The translations under genes were made by a program, and so were the position numbers. The notes under the pieces were generated by a model that was given only the letters and a program-made list of their open reading frames with translations, did no database searches and was not told the DNA's origin. Positions 11,639-20,981 of a DNA stretch of 64,000 nt are shown here, piece by piece. How positions within the stretch are numbered: the stretch's first letter is position 1; each line of letters starts with the position of its first letter. The stretch is from Deltaproteobacteria bacterium (GTDB lineage: Bacteria > Desulfobacterota > Syntrophia > Syntrophales > Smithellaceae), in contig JAAYDW010000050.1 in assembly GCA_012729055.1 (NCBI GenBank), positions 1 to 64,000 of the forward strand. Reading direction: 5' to 3'.

Positions 11639-13327
11639 TTATCGGGAAAGCAGATGCTTTTCACCGGCTCTCATGGAGGAAACGACCGCGAAGACGCAGA
11701 GGAGCAGGGCCAGGGCAAAAGACAGGAGAAACCACGCCATGGACCAGAAGGAAAAGCCGCGCCCGTGTATTCGCGCCATGAAGATTTTGTACACCGGGCC
11801 GGCCTCCAAAGCGATGACCAGCGCGATGAGGCCGAAACTGAGCAGCATGAAAAGAACGCCGCCGAAACTGGTCGCCGACAGGGCCGGATTTTCCGATTTG
11901 AAATCGGGAAAACGGGCTCCCAGCCCTACGGCCAGCGCGACAATGGCCGGAACCAGACAAAAGATCGTTATCGCCGACAAAACCATCATGAACGGCGTAA
12001 CGCCCAGAAGCAGGTTGGAGGCGACAATCAGGAGTTCCGACAGGATCAGCAGCGGGAAGGAATAGAGAAAGAATTTGATCCAGAGGAAAGTTTTCAGAGA
12101 GACGGGGGCGGCCCGGATGATCCAGAAGGCTTCTCCTTCCATGCTCACGGCCGGGAAGACAAAGCGGGCGGCGATGGCTGAAAGCACGAAGGCGGCAAGC
12201 CCCACATTCAGGAAGGAAAAGACGTTTTGGAGATAAACGGATGAAATCGGCGTCCGGTCCAGCGGCAAAACGGAAAAGTTATAAAGGTAAACCACAATGA
12301 GGGCGCAGATCAGAAAAAGCTGAGGCCACTGGGTGGAGTCGCGGAAAAAGGAGCGGATTTCCTTGACGGCAAAGGCCCGGGCCGGCCGGGAAAGAAAGCC
12401 CAGCAGATGCTCCCAGCTAAGTCCCCTGTATTGCACCGGCGCGAAAAGTCTCTTGGCCGCGGTCTGGGCGCGGGAAAATCCACGGAAGTAAACGAGGCGG
12501 GCGGTAGTATCGTTCAGGAACAGGAGAAAGAGAAAACAACTGGCGGAAAGCGCCAGGTTGAACAGGGAAAGTCCCCATTCGTTTTTCAGCGCCAGGCGGA
12601 TTCCATCCGTGATCCACGTGGTGGGCAGGTAAGGCCGGTCGAGCGCCTGCAGAGAATTCAGATACAGGACCGCCGAGGCGAAACTGTCCGGATTCACGAG
12701 CTGTTCGGGGCGGATCATCCGAAGGACCAAAACCAGCAGGAGCGCCAGCAGGACGCCCAGAATGACAAAGAGCGTGCGGATTTTTCCCGCCGGCAGCAAG
12801 GCCGCGCCGCAAAGAACAATCAGGCTGCTTATGCCCGCGGCAATTACACACAGGCAAAGGACAGCCCCGGCAGCCGCCAGGTAAAAACCGGGTCCCGCTT
12901 TGAAAACCATGCCGTAGGACAGAAGGACGGGAAGGCTGAAGGCCATCACCATCCACGAGGAGTCAAAGGCGCTGCCAAGCCAGCGGGACAGAAAAATATG
13001 CCGGATCGAAACGGGCAGGGAATGCACCAGCGAAAGATCGCGGCTCAGATACAGGTGCGACAGGCTGTTGATGATGCTGCTGAATAAAAGCAGCGTGAAG
13101 AACGTGAGAATCATCATGGACAAAAGCTTCATGGCCAGGATATCGCCGAAATCCTGCACGCTCTGGAAGTAGGTAAGAACACGGTAAAAGATCAAAAAGG
13201 AGCCGATCCAGAAAACGAGGCCGATTACGAAAAAAATCAGGAGGCGCACGCCGGAGGCGCGCGACCTGAATCCGTTGGCGGCGCCAATGAGCCTGGGCTG
13301 CAAAAGTGTCAAAACGGCATTGTACAT
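11639..13327 (-). CDS. ABC-2-like exporter permease
   Basis: 562 aa integral membrane protein with about a dozen hydrophobic segments (for example LLIFFVIGLVFWIGSFLIFY and MMILTFFTLLLFSSI). It follows the ATPase gene with a 4-nt gap, so the pair forms an ABC exporter. The substrate cannot be read from sequence. It ends about 175 nt before the EF-G-II-like gene on the same strand. Confidence 0.88.
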   Translation of the reverse strand: MYNAVLTLLQPRLIGAANGFRSRASGVRLLIFFVIGLVFWIGSFLIFYRVLTYFQSVQDFGDILAMKLLSMMILTFFTLLLFSSIINSLSHLYLSRDLSLVHSLPVSIRHIFLSRWLGSAFDSSWMVMAFSLPVLLSYGMVFKAGPGFYLAAAGAVLCLCVIAAGISSLIVLCGAALLPAGKIRTLFVILGVLLALLLVLVLRMIRPEQLVNPDSFASAVLYLNSLQALDRPYLPTTWITDGIRLALKNEWGLSLFNLALSASCFLFLLFLNDTTARLVYFRGFSRAQTAAKRLFAPVQYRGLSWEHLLGFLSRPARAFAVKEIRSFFRDSTQWPQLFLICALIVVYLYNFSVLPLDRTPISSVYLQNVFSFLNVGLAAFVLSAIAARFVFPAVSMEGEAFWIIRAAPVSLKTFLWIKFFLYSFPLLILSELLIVASNLLLGVTPFMMVLSAITIFCLVPAIVALAVGLGARFPDFKSENPALSATSFGGVLFMLLSFGLIALVIALEAGPVYKIFMARIHGRGFSFWSMAWFLLSFALALLLCVFAVVSSMRAGEKHLLSR

Positions 13328-13331
13328 CCGG

Positions 13332-14057
13332 CTATCCTTCCCTGACCAGCGTCAAAAAGACTTCTTCGAGACCCGCGTCGCCCGTTTTGGCGGCCCGGTT
13401 CAATTCGGCGACGGTGCCCTCTGCGAGGAGCGCGCCCTTGGAAATGACGCCAATCCGGTCGCACAGGTCTTCCGCCAGACTGAGCGTATGGGTGGAGACG
13501 AACACAGTGACGTTATTTGCGGCCAGCCCCCTGAGAATATCCCTGACCATGCGTACGCCCTCCGGGTCCAGGCCGACCATCGGTTCGTCAATGATCATCA
13601 CCTTCGGGTCGTGGAGCAGCGCCGCGGCGATGATCAGTCGCTGCTTCATGCCGTGCGAGTAGGATTCGATGATTTCATTGGCCCAGTCCCACAGCGTAAA
13701 CTGCCGGAGAAGCTCCTCCGCCCGGCGCATCAGAATCCGCGGCGCGACGGCATATAGATCGGCGACGAATTTGAGAAACTCCAGGCCGGTGAGCTTTTCA
13801 TAGAGAAACGGCCGGTCCGGAACGAAACCGATCATTTTTTTGGCCGCCACCGGGTCTTTTCTCAGATCGATGCCGCCGATGGCAATGTGGCCCGAGGTGG
13901 GTTCAATGATGCCGCCCATCATGCGGATGGTCGTGGTTTTGCCCGCTCCGTTGGGGCCGATGAAGCCGTAGATTTCCCCGGCGGGAATTCTTAAGTTCAA
14001 GCGGTTGACGGCCAGTGTTGTTTTGTAATCCTTGGTTACTTCAAGAAGTTCAATCAT
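13332..14057 (-). CDS. ABC transporter ATP-binding protein
   Basis: 241 aa nucleotide-binding subunit with Walker A GPNGAGKTTT, signature ESYSHGMKQRL (degenerate LSGGQ), Walker B MIIDEPMVGLDP and a switch histidine in STHTLSLAED. Typical of ABC-2 exporters of the CcmA/NatA class. Start overlaps the transglutaminase-like gene by 8 nt and its stop is next to the permease start: a three-gene operon. Confidence 0.95.
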   Translation of the reverse strand: MIELLEVTKDYKTTLAVNRLNLRIPAGEIYGFIGPNGAGKTTTIRMMGGIIEPTSGHIAIGGIDLRKDPVAAKKMIGFVPDRPFLYEKLTGLEFLKFVADLYAVAPRILMRRAEELLRQFTLWDWANEIIESYSHGMKQRLIIAAALLHDPKVMIIDEPMVGLDPEGVRMVRDILRGLAANNVTVFVSTHTLSLAEDLCDRIGVISKGALLAEGTVAELNRAAKTGDAGLEEVFLTLVREG

Positions 14058-15516
14058 GTTTAAAGGACAAGACCTCCAGGTGAATTTTGCCCAGAACGCC
14101 CAGCAGGGAGAGTTCCTGTCCGCCTTCGCCGCGCGCCAGGCGGATGTGGGTCACGTCGGCCGGGATCTGGTTCATGACGGCATCCGCCGTCACCCAGCGG
14201 CCGATATAGGCGAGGTTCCAGGCATGGTAGTAAAATCGTCCGTTTTGATAAACCAGGCCGGTCTCGATTTGCGCGGGAACGCCGGCCGCGCGCAAAAGCG
14301 CGGCGGTAAGCACCGCGTGTTCGTTGCAGTCGCCCGCTTTCAGGTTCAGTACTTCCAGGGCGTTGGGGACCGACAGGACCGGTTTTTTCTCCAGATTCCG
14401 GTATACCCAGGAAACGATTTTCTCGAGCCGGACCTTCCGGCCGTCCGTCGCCCGGACAATTTTTCCGGCCTGTTTTTTTATGTCTGCGGCGTCGGACTGC
14501 GCCAGCGCCGACGGCTTTAAAAACAGTGCGACAGCAGGCGGCAGAGCCGCCGCCGGTTCCTCGTCCGGCAGGATTTCACGCGTAATCGTGAGAACGTTTT
14601 GATCCCGTTGCTGGCGGCCGCCGGAGAGCAGCAAAAACACGCCGTTGATGCCGCCGATTTTCAGCTTCAGTTCCGTAAGCGCGCCAGGGTCGGCAATCTC
14701 CCGGTTGGAAGGAATCGAGGCGATCTTTGTGAAATCTACGCTTGAGCCGGCGGCGAGGCCTTCGGCGGCAGCGGCCGGGCTTACCTTTTCCATAGAAAGC
14801 CCGAGGAGACCGGTTTCCTTCAAAATCTCGCCGGTTTTGTCGAGCCAGGCGCAGTTGCGGGCGCCCAGGAATTCGGCGCAGTATTTTTGAGTGAGGACGC
14901 GTTTTCCCATGATCGGGATGACTTCATCCGCCTCTCGGGTGACGGAAACGGAGCGGATGCCCAGTGTGGACGGATCGAAGAGGTTGAATTTCAGGGACGT
15001 GTGCGTTTGAGGCGCGCTGCGGAAAGCCGATTCATAAATGTTGCCGCTTACGTATAGATTTTCCCGGAAGGGCAGAACCGTTTTTTGCTGGGCGGAAGGC
15101 AGGCCGCTGAAAATGATCAGCCGGTCTTTGCTGCGGAAACCGCGGGCGGAGAACCGAAACAGGCTGGAAGTCAATTCAAAGGTGAAGGAAGAAAAAGACA
15201 AATCCGGATTCAGTTCCGTTTCCGTGGCCACGTGCAGGACCTGCGGAATACCCATCGTGTTGAGCGCCAGGGTGACTTTTTCTGCCGTCTGGAAGCGCCC
15301 GCTCGTGAGTTGTCTGAACTCACGGTGGATCACGCCGATTTTTTTCCTGTTCTGGTAGATATTCATCCAGGTTTCCGGAAGCCGGACCGTCGCGGTTTTT
15401 GTGTCCGCCACGGGGCGGACCTCTTCCTCAAAGACGCCCAGACGCACCGCCAGCAGTCCCGCGAAAAGAAGCGTCGCGACCGCGCCGAAAACAAGAGACC
15501 ATTTTATTTTTGCCAT
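14050..15516 (-). CDS. Membrane-anchored transglutaminase-like protein
   Basis: 488 aa. One N-terminal TM/signal-anchor (about residues 5-27) and a large extracytoplasmic part. The C-terminal transglutaminase-like (papain-fold) domain shows a plausible triad: Cys about 396 in AGDCNEHAV, His about 431 in YYHAWNL, Asp about 443 in TADAVMNQ. It could act as a protease, peptidase or amide transferase in the periplasm. It heads the operon with the ABC exporter behind a near-consensus promoter. The substrate is unknown. Confidence 0.87.
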   Translation of the reverse strand: MAKIKWSLVFGAVATLLFAGLLAVRLGVFEEEVRPVADTKTATVRLPETWMNIYQNRKKIGVIHREFRQLTSGRFQTAEKVTLALNTMGIPQVLHVATETELNPDLSFSSFTFELTSSLFRFSARGFRSKDRLIIFSGLPSAQQKTVLPFRENLYVSGNIYESAFRSAPQTHTSLKFNLFDPSTLGIRSVSVTREADEVIPIMGKRVLTQKYCAEFLGARNCAWLDKTGEILKETGLLGLSMEKVSPAAAAEGLAAGSSVDFTKIASIPSNREIADPGALTELKLKIGGINGVFLLLSGGRQQRDQNVLTITREILPDEEPAAALPPAVALFLKPSALAQSDAADIKKQAGKIVRATDGRKVRLEKIVSWVYRNLEKKPVLSVPNALEVLNLKAGDCNEHAVLTAALLRAAGVPAQIETGLVYQNGRFYYHAWNLAYIGRWVTADAVMNQIPADVTHIRLARGEGGQELSLLGVLGKIHLEVLSFKHD

Positions 15517-15556
15517 GAACGCGAAACTTTCCGAATCTTCCCGTTAAATTTTACTC

Positions 15557-15585
15557 AATATAATGGCCGCGACCGGCCCCGTCAA
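15557..15585 (-). promoter_or_regulatory. Promoter of transglutaminase-ABC operon
   Basis: On the minus strand TTGACG, 17 nt spacer, TATATT: five of six matches in each hexamer. It lies about 40 nt upstream of the ATG at 15516. Confidence 0.75.
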
Positions 15586-15624
15586 CAAGCCTCTTGAAAA
15601 AGCAGCGTTTTGTTCAAATTTTTC

Positions 15625-15651
15625 TTGACAAAGCGCCGTAAAGAATATAGA
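15625..15651 (+). promoter_or_regulatory. Probable promoter of the EF-G leader transcript
   Basis: Perfect -35 TTGACA (15625-15630) followed by TATAGA at a short 15-nt spacing; TAGAAG at 17 nt is the alternative -10. The start of transcription would leave a leader of about 150 nt before the EF-G ATG. Confidence 0.55.
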
Positions 15652-15691
15652 AGGCCGAACCTTGTTCATCAGGCTCGATTTTTCGGTGAAT

Positions 15692-15733
15692 CCCCCATCT
15701 GGCAGAGATTCTTCCAATTGCGGGGGTTTTTTT
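15692..15733 (+). terminator. Intrinsic terminator inside the EF-G leader (possible attenuator)
   Basis: Outer stem CCCCC (15692-15696) with GGGGG (15722-15726), inner pairs TGG/CCA and AGA/TCT around a GAT loop, then seven T. The gene on the other side is divergent, so on this strand the only transcript it can stop is the EF-G leader. That makes it a candidate attenuator. Confidence 0.65.
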
Positions 15734-15805
15734 ATAGCAAAACGACAGATTATCCGGTGAAGGAAAAAATTCCTATTTTTTTCAGGTTTGAGAGAGGAAA
15801 GCATC

Positions 15806-17893
15806 ATGAAGTTCGACGATCAGAAAATACGCAATATCGGAATCAGCGCGCATATCGATTCCGGTAAAACAACGCTGAGCGAAAGAATTCTTTATTACAC
15901 GAAGCGAATTCATGCCATTCACGACGTGAAAGGAAAAGACGGCGTGGGCGCCACCATGGATTCCATGGATCTGGAGAAGGAGCGCGGCATCACCATTGCG
16001 TCGGCGGCCACCTACTGCGAATGGAAGGGCTATGAAATCAACATTATCGACACGCCCGGCCACGTTGATTTCACGATCGAAGTCGAACGGTCCCTGCGGG
16101 TGCTCGACGGGGCGATTCTGGTGCTTTGTTCCGTCGGCGGCGTTCAGTCGCAGTCCATCACCGTCGATCAGCAGATGAAGCGCTACAAGGTTCCCTGCAT
16201 CGCGTTCATCAACAAATGCGACCGCAGCGGCGCCAATCCCTTCCGCGTGATCGAACAGCTGCGGACCAAGCTGGGTCATAACGCCGTCGCCATGCAGATT
16301 CCCATCGGACTTGAAAATGAACTGCAGGGGGTTGTGGATCTGGTGACCATGAAAGCGGTTTATTTCGACGGTGACAGCGGAGAGACGGTCCGGGTGGAGG
16401 AAGTTCCCGCCGGCCTGCTCGCGCAGGCCCGGGCCAAGAGAGAAGAGCTGATCGATGCGGCATCGCTGTTTTCCGACGAGCTGACGGACGCCATTCTGGA
16501 AGAAAAGGACATTGCCCCCGAACTGCTCTACGCCGCCGTCCGCAAGGGCGCGCTCAAGCGTGAGATCACGCCGGTCTACATGGGCTCCGCCTATAAGAAT
16601 AAAGGGGTCCAGCCGCTGCTCGACGGAGTGACCTACCTGCTGCCGACGCCTTCCGAAGTGGAAAATATCGCGCTCAACATGGACCGCAACGAGGAGCCGG
16701 TCGTTCTGACCTGCGACCCGGCCAAACCCATCATCGCGCTCGCTTTCAAGCTCGAAGACGGCCAGTACGGCCAACTCACCTACATCCGCGTTTATGAAGG
16801 CACCGTCGAAAAAGGTTCGACGATCGTTAATGTCCGCAACGGCAGGAAAGTCAAGGTGGGCCGCGTCGTGCGCATGCACGCCGATCAGATGGAGGATGTG
16901 GACGCGCTCAAGGCCGGCTACATCGGCGCGCTGTTCGGCATCGAATGCGCCTCCGGCGACACGTTCGTTTCTCCCGGCCTCAACATGACGATGACCTCGA
17001 TGTATGTCCCCAAACCGGTCATCTCGCTGGCCATCGTTCCCAAGGACAACAAGTCGCAGATGGCGATGTCCAAGGCGCTCAACCGCTTCTCAAAGGAAGA
17101 TCCGACCTTCAAGACGCATGTCGACCCGGAAACCAACGAGACCATCATCGAAGGGATGGGCGAACTCCACCTGGATATTTACGTGGAGCGCATGAAGCGC
17201 GAATACAACGCCGAGGTGACCACCGGCAATCCCCGCGTCGCGTACCGCGAAACCATCACCCAGCGGGCGGACTTCAATTACACGCACAAAAAACAGACGG
17301 GCGGCGCGGGACAGTTCGGCCGCATCGCCGGCCATATCGAGCCGATTTCCGATGAGGAGTTCGTTTTTGAAAATCAAATCTTCGGCGGCGCGATTCCCAC
17401 GCAGTATATTCCCGCCTGTGAAAAAGGATTCCGGGAGAGCATGGCCAAGGGGCCGAAACTGGAATTCCCGATCACCGGCGTAAAAGTCGTCATCAATGAC
17501 GGCGCCTCGCACGCTGTCGATTCTTCGGATATGGCCTTCCAGGCCGCCGCGCGCGGCGCTTTTCGGGATGCCTATCTGCGCGCCAAACCGGTCATTCACG
17601 AACCGATCATGAAAGTGGTCGTGGAGACACCCACGGAATTTCAGGGATCGGTCATGGGGCTCCTCAATCAGCGCCGCGGCATGATCATCGGATCGCAGGA
17701 CGAAGGCGTCATGTGCGTGATCGAGGCGCAGGTGCCGCTGGCGGAAATGTTCGGATTCTCGACGGTGTTGCGGTCTGCCACGCAGGGCAAGGCTCAGTTC
17801 ACCATGGAATTCGCCCTGTACCGCCAGGTGCCGCAGTCGATCGCCGAAAGGATTGCCCTGGAAGTCGCCCACAACAAAAAGACGGCGGCGTGA
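15806..17893 (+). CDS. fusA: Elongation factor G, spd/mitochondrial EF-G1 type
   Basis: 695 aa translational GTPase that drives ribosome translocation. G1 [10 protein letters not shown] (15-24), G3 [10 protein letters not shown]4 NKCD. Domain IV contains [16 protein letters not shown]. The switch I region ([19 protein letters not shown]) matches mitochondrial EF-G1 and the spirochaete/planctomycete/delta spdEFG1 group, not the usual HDGAATMDWM bacterial form. Start ATG 15806 is behind GAGAGGAAAG. Members of this group are thought to specialise in translocation, with a separate EF-G for recycling; no second spd-type gene is in the window. Confidence 0.95.
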   Translation: MKFDDQKIRNIGISAHIDSGKTTLSERILYYTKRIHAIHDVKGKDGVGATMDSMDLEKERGITIASAATYCEWKGYEINIIDTPGHVDFTIEVERSLRVLDGAILVLCSVGGVQSQSITVDQQMKRYKVPCIAFINKCDRSGANPFRVIEQLRTKLGHNAVAMQIPIGLENELQGVVDLVTMKAVYFDGDSGETVRVEEVPAGLLAQARAKREELIDAASLFSDELTDAILEEKDIAPELLYAAVRKGALKREITPVYMGSAYKNKGVQPLLDGVTYLLPTPSEVENIALNMDRNEEPVVLTCDPAKPIIALAFKLEDGQYGQLTYIRVYEGTVEKGSTIVNVRNGRKVKVGRVVRMHADQMEDVDALKAGYIGALFGIECASGDTFVSPGLNMTMTSMYVPKPVISLAIVPKDNKSQMAMSKALNRFSKEDPTFKTHVDPETNETIIEGMGELHLDIYVERMKREYNAEVTTGNPRVAYRETITQRADFNYTHKKQTGGAGQFGRIAGHIEPISDEEFVFENQIFGGAIPTQYIPACEKGFRESMAKGPKLEFPITGVKVVINDGASHAVDSSDMAFQAAARGAFRDAYLRAKPVIHEPIMKVVVETPTEFQGSVMGLLNQRRGMIIGSQDEGVMCVIEAQVPLAEMFGFSTVLRSATQGKAQFTMEFALYRQVPQSIAERIALEVAHNKKTAA

Positions 17894-17981
17894 ATAGGCT
17901 GTCAGGCTGTAGGGAAAGATGGTTTTGGGACGAGCGATAAGATACGACGGCAATGTTATCCATTTAGCTTATGAGGATATA

Positions 17982-18683
17982 ATGATGATCAAGAAAGAAA
18001 TTCTGGAAAGAAATCCGCTGCTCAAACTCGGATTTAAAAACGAGTATATTTTGCCCGACGGCGGCTTCGGCGCCGTCCTGGCGCACGCCGGCGTCGGCAA
18101 AACCGCCCTGCTTGTTCAGATGGCGCTCCACGCGATGATGCACGAACAGCCGGTTTTGCATGTCAGCCTCAACGATGCGGTGAGCAAGGTGGATGTCTGG
18201 TACCGCGAGTTGTTCAGCGATATGGCCAGCCGGTATGATACGGCCGAAACAACGGAATACTGGGAAACTCTTCTCAATTACCGTTTTATCATGACGTTCC
18301 GCGTCGAAGGATTCAGCGTGCCGAAGCTGGAGGAACGCCTGTCGGATCTGATGCAGCAAAACATTTTCAAGCCCAACGTCGTGATCCTCGACGGATTGAA
18401 GTTTGATGAATCGGGCCGCGGACTGCTCATCGAACTTCGGGAAATGGCCCAGAAGTATGCCATGAGCATCTGGTTTACCGTGCATACGCACCGCCATGAG
18501 CCGCCCAAGGAAGACGGGCTGCCCTTATCCTTTCTGCATGTGGCGGATCTGTTCGACGTCCTGGTGCAGCTCGCCGCGCGGGGACCGGAAGTCTGCATCA
18601 AAGCACTTCGGGGTCAGTCGCCCGACGCCGGAGCCGATGAACTGCTGCTCGATCCGGCAACCATGCTGATCAAAAAACGCTAG
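17982..18683 (+). CDS. Unknown RecA/KaiC-fold ATPase
   Basis: 233 aa soluble protein. Walker A is AHAGVGKTAL (about 34-43) and a Walker B-like strand is PNVVILDGL (about residue 145). VHVSLND-like and IWFTVHTHRH segments follow the order expected for a RecA-superfamily core. No partner domain is recognised. It starts at ATG 17982 (GAGGAT upstream), 88 nt after fusA, with a bidirectional terminator after it. Function unknown; position suggests co-transcription with EF-G. Confidence 0.8.
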   Translation: MMIKKEILERNPLLKLGFKNEYILPDGGFGAVLAHAGVGKTALLVQMALHAMMHEQPVLHVSLNDAVSKVDVWYRELFSDMASRYDTAETTEYWETLLNYRFIMTFRVEGFSVPKLEERLSDLMQQNIFKPNVVILDGLKFDESGRGLLIELREMAQKYAMSIWFTVHTHRHEPPKEDGLPLSFLHVADLFDVLVQLAARGPEVCIKALRGQSPDAGADELLLDPATMLIKKR

Positions 18684-18695
18684 CACGGCGTTTTT
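18673..18695. terminator. Bidirectional terminator between convergent genes
   Basis: AAAAACGC (18673-18680) pairs with GCGTTTTT (18688-18695) across a 7-nt loop, so U-rich tails occur on both strands. It overlaps the stop of the RecA-fold gene and lies just past the acetyltransferase gene. Confidence 0.6.
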
Positions 18696-18712
18696 GTAAA
18701 AAACGGTTGCAC

Positions 18713-19858
18713 TTAAAGACTGGCCTGTTCCAGGTAGGAAATTCCCGGCTCGATGGCGTCGAGCGCTTCCGGATGGCGCCAGGAGAAGGCGTAGATGTCC
18801 GTTTGCGTAGGGAAGTGCAGATACTTTTTGAGATGCGGCAAAAGCGGGTCGCTTTCCATCAAACTCACCAGAAGACAAAAGAAGCCAGTATCGTGGCGGC
18901 CGCAAAGCGCCGTGCCGAGCAGAGCCGTGAAAATACGCGGATCATTTTCCTCCACCGCCAGGCAGGCGGCGTAAAGATTACGCAACGGCCGGCCCGGAGC
19001 GGGGATGGGCGCCAAACGCAGAGCTTTAACGAACGGTGCGACCAGAAACCTGAACGCTCGCAGATAGCCCGCATATCCGGCAACGAGAATCCTTTTGAAG
19101 GGCAACTGGTTCCAGCAGGCCAGAACGCCCCGAATCCGGCCCTTTTCCAGAACCACATAAAAATCCTCCAGGCCCAGGCCGCGCAGGACTCCCTCATCGT
19201 TTTGAATATCTTCCGCAGTGTACACGGGGAAAAATTGTTTTTCCCGTCCGACGCGCTCAAGGAAAGCGGCAATTTCGCCGGCGCCCACGTCAACGCCCCG
19301 CGCCATGCGCAGGCCGGGCGGCACGGCTGGCTTTGGGCGGGGGATCAGGGGAAGGGCGGCGGTGTAGAGTTTTCCGACATGCCGGTAGGCCGGCCATCCG
19401 CCCTGACCGCCTTTCAGAACATTTTGGGCGCGGGTGTTGTCTCCGAGAATGGCGCAAAGATAAAAGGGGACGCCAAACGTTTCCTCATGCCACTGCTTGA
19501 CGACTTCAACCCCCTGATAGACGATTGTCTTGCCGCGGTAAGGGGGATCGAGACGAACGCTGCCGATGTACCCCACCTCCGTGGGCCTTCCGTTGAAAAA
19601 AACCTTCCGCGCCGATACCAGTCCGACGCCGACGATCTCCCGTCCGGATTCAGCGAGGATGGCGCGTTGTCTGTATCCTTCAACGGTTGCCGCGTCAAAA
19701 AAGCTGGGCGAGCAGTCGGAGGTGAGAGAAATGCGTCCAGGCATGGCGTTGCGTCTCATGACCGCGCAGATCTGCCCGTTGTCCTCGGGACGGGCCTCGC
19801 GCAGAATCAAGGCTTGCCGGTTTGGTGCGGTGTCGATTTTCTCTTTGCCGGATGTCAT
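18713..19858 (-). CDS. GNAT-fold acetyltransferase-like protein, two-domain
   Basis: 381 aa. The N-terminal half has GNAT features: ILREARPEDNGQICAVM at the start, YIGSVRLDPPYRGKTI (acetyl-CoA loop region) and NTRAQNVLKGG. The C-terminal half (about 190-381) may be a second, degenerate GNAT fold (FYVVLEKGRIRGVLACWNQ). Substrate unknown. ATG 19858 has AAGGGG upstream; a longer in-frame start lacks one. A near-consensus promoter lies directly upstream. Confidence 0.8.
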   Translation of the reverse strand: MTSGKEKIDTAPNRQALILREARPEDNGQICAVMRRNAMPGRISLTSDCSPSFFDAATVEGYRQRAILAESGREIVGVGLVSARKVFFNGRPTEVGYIGSVRLDPPYRGKTIVYQGVEVVKQWHEETFGVPFYLCAILGDNTRAQNVLKGGQGGWPAYRHVGKLYTAALPLIPRPKPAVPPGLRMARGVDVGAGEIAAFLERVGREKQFFPVYTAEDIQNDEGVLRGLGLEDFYVVLEKGRIRGVLACWNQLPFKRILVAGYAGYLRAFRFLVAPFVKALRLAPIPAPGRPLRNLYAACLAVEENDPRIFTALLGTALCGRHDTGFFCLLVSLMESDPLLPHLKKYLHFPTQTDIYAFSWRHPEALDAIEPGISYLEQASL

Positions 19859-19880
19859 TCTTTTCCCCTTCAGAAAAAGA

Positions 19881-19909
19881 CTTATAAGGAAGACCCGATG
19901 GGCTGTCAA
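19881..19909 (-). promoter_or_regulatory. Promoter of the GNAT-like gene
   Basis: Minus strand TTGACA, 17 nt, TATAAG: six of six and five of six matches, ending about 22 nt upstream of the ATG. Confidence 0.8.
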
Positions 19910-19980
19910 TGCATTTTGCCTCAAGGAACGAGCGCGACTGCGGCGCTCCCGCGCCAACCGGTCGGAAAATGATAAATCCG

Positions 19981-20009
19981 TTGCAATCCGCCATCGATTC
20001 TACTATCTT
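19981..20009 (+). promoter_or_regulatory. Possible promoter giving a leaderless hydrolase transcript
   Basis: TTGCAA, 17 nt, TATCTT. Transcription would start almost exactly at the ATG at 20016, which has no visible ribosome site. Four of six matches in each hexamer, so only a candidate. Confidence 0.35.
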
Positions 20010-20015
20010 CGCTCC

Positions 20016-20981
20016 ATGAAGACATCAGCCGTTCTCCTGGTAGGGATCCTCGCAGGCATTGTGCTCATTTTTGCCGCAGTTCTTTATTTTTCCGCGCCGA
20101 AAGCGCCGGCGGGGCTTGCGGCGCTCGACGCGCCTTTCCGGACGATGGATTTTTCGACGCTGCCGCCGGTCGGATACTGGACGGCGCGGGACAAAACAAA
20201 GCTCGCCTATCGCGCTTATCCGGCCGCCCTGGCCCGGCAGACGGTAATTCTGATTCACGGATCGACCGCGTCGAGCCGATCGATGCATGCGCTGGCCGAA
20301 TATCTGCGGAAAAACGAAATGGACGTTTACGCGCTCGACGTGCGCGGACACGGCGACTCGGGACGCAGGGGGAACATTGATTACATCGGCCAGCTCGAAG
20401 ACGATCTGGAAGATTTCATGACGCAATTCTTCCGGGGCAGAAAAGACGTCGCCCTGGTCGGATTTTCATCAGGCGGCGGCTTTGTGTTGCGGTTTGCGGC
20501 AAGCGGCCGCCGGGAGCTTTTTCACCGCTATATCGTTCTTGCCCCGTTTATCCGCCATGACCACCCGACGACCCGTCCCGACAACAGCCGGCAAGCGCAA
20601 GCCGGCGTTTTGCGCATCGCCGCCATCACGCTCCTGGACGGACCGGGACAAAAACTTCTGGGGCATCTGCCTGTCGTCGCTTTCGGCGTCCCTCCGGAGA
20701 TGGCGCCTTATCTGACGCCAAGGTATTCCTATCGTCTCTGGGCCAATTTCGGCATGCGCAGGGATTATTCCGCCGATCTGAAAAGCATCACTTCGCCTCT
20801 GGCGCTGCTGGTGGGAGCAAAAGACGAACTGTTTTATCCGCAAAAGTATCTGGAGACCCTTGCCGCATGTCAGCCTCACGCGGAAATCCGGATTGTTCCG
20901 GGAGTCGGGCATACGACGCTTCTATCCGAACCGGAGGGCCTGGCGGCGATTGCGGAGGTTCTGGAGGAAAGAAACGAATGA
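20016..20981 (+). CDS. Alpha/beta hydrolase with N-terminal membrane anchor
   Basis: 321 aa. TM helix about residues 4-24 ([19 protein letters not shown]), then an alpha/beta-hydrolase fold: oxyanion strand [10 protein letters not shown], nucleophile elbow GFSSGGG, acid in VGAKDELFY and catalytic His in GVGHTTLL. Lipase/esterase-like, probably monoglyceride-lipase related; substrate unknown. No clear ribosome site precedes the ATG. Its stop overlaps the next gene (ATGA). Confidence 0.85.
   Translation: MKTSAVLLVGILAGIVLIFAAVLYFSAPKAPAGLAALDAPFRTMDFSTLPPVGYWTARDKTKLAYRAYPAALARQTVILIHGSTASSRSMHALAEYLRKNEMDVYALDVRGHGDSGRRGNIDYIGQLEDDLEDFMTQFFRGRKDVALVGFSSGGGFVLRFAASGRRELFHRYIVLAPFIRHDHPTTRPDNSRQAQAGVLRIAAITLLDGPGQKLLGHLPVVAFGVPPEMAPYLTPRYSYRLWANFGMRRDYSADLKSITSPLALLVGAKDELFYPQKYLETLAACQPHAEIRIVPGVGHTTLLSEPEGLAAIAEVLEERNE

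Noticed and set aside
15761-15787. AGGAA-AAAA-TTCCT hairpin followed by T-run before fusA
   Set aside because: Only a five-pair AT-rich stem; too weak to call a terminator, unlike the hairpin at 15692.
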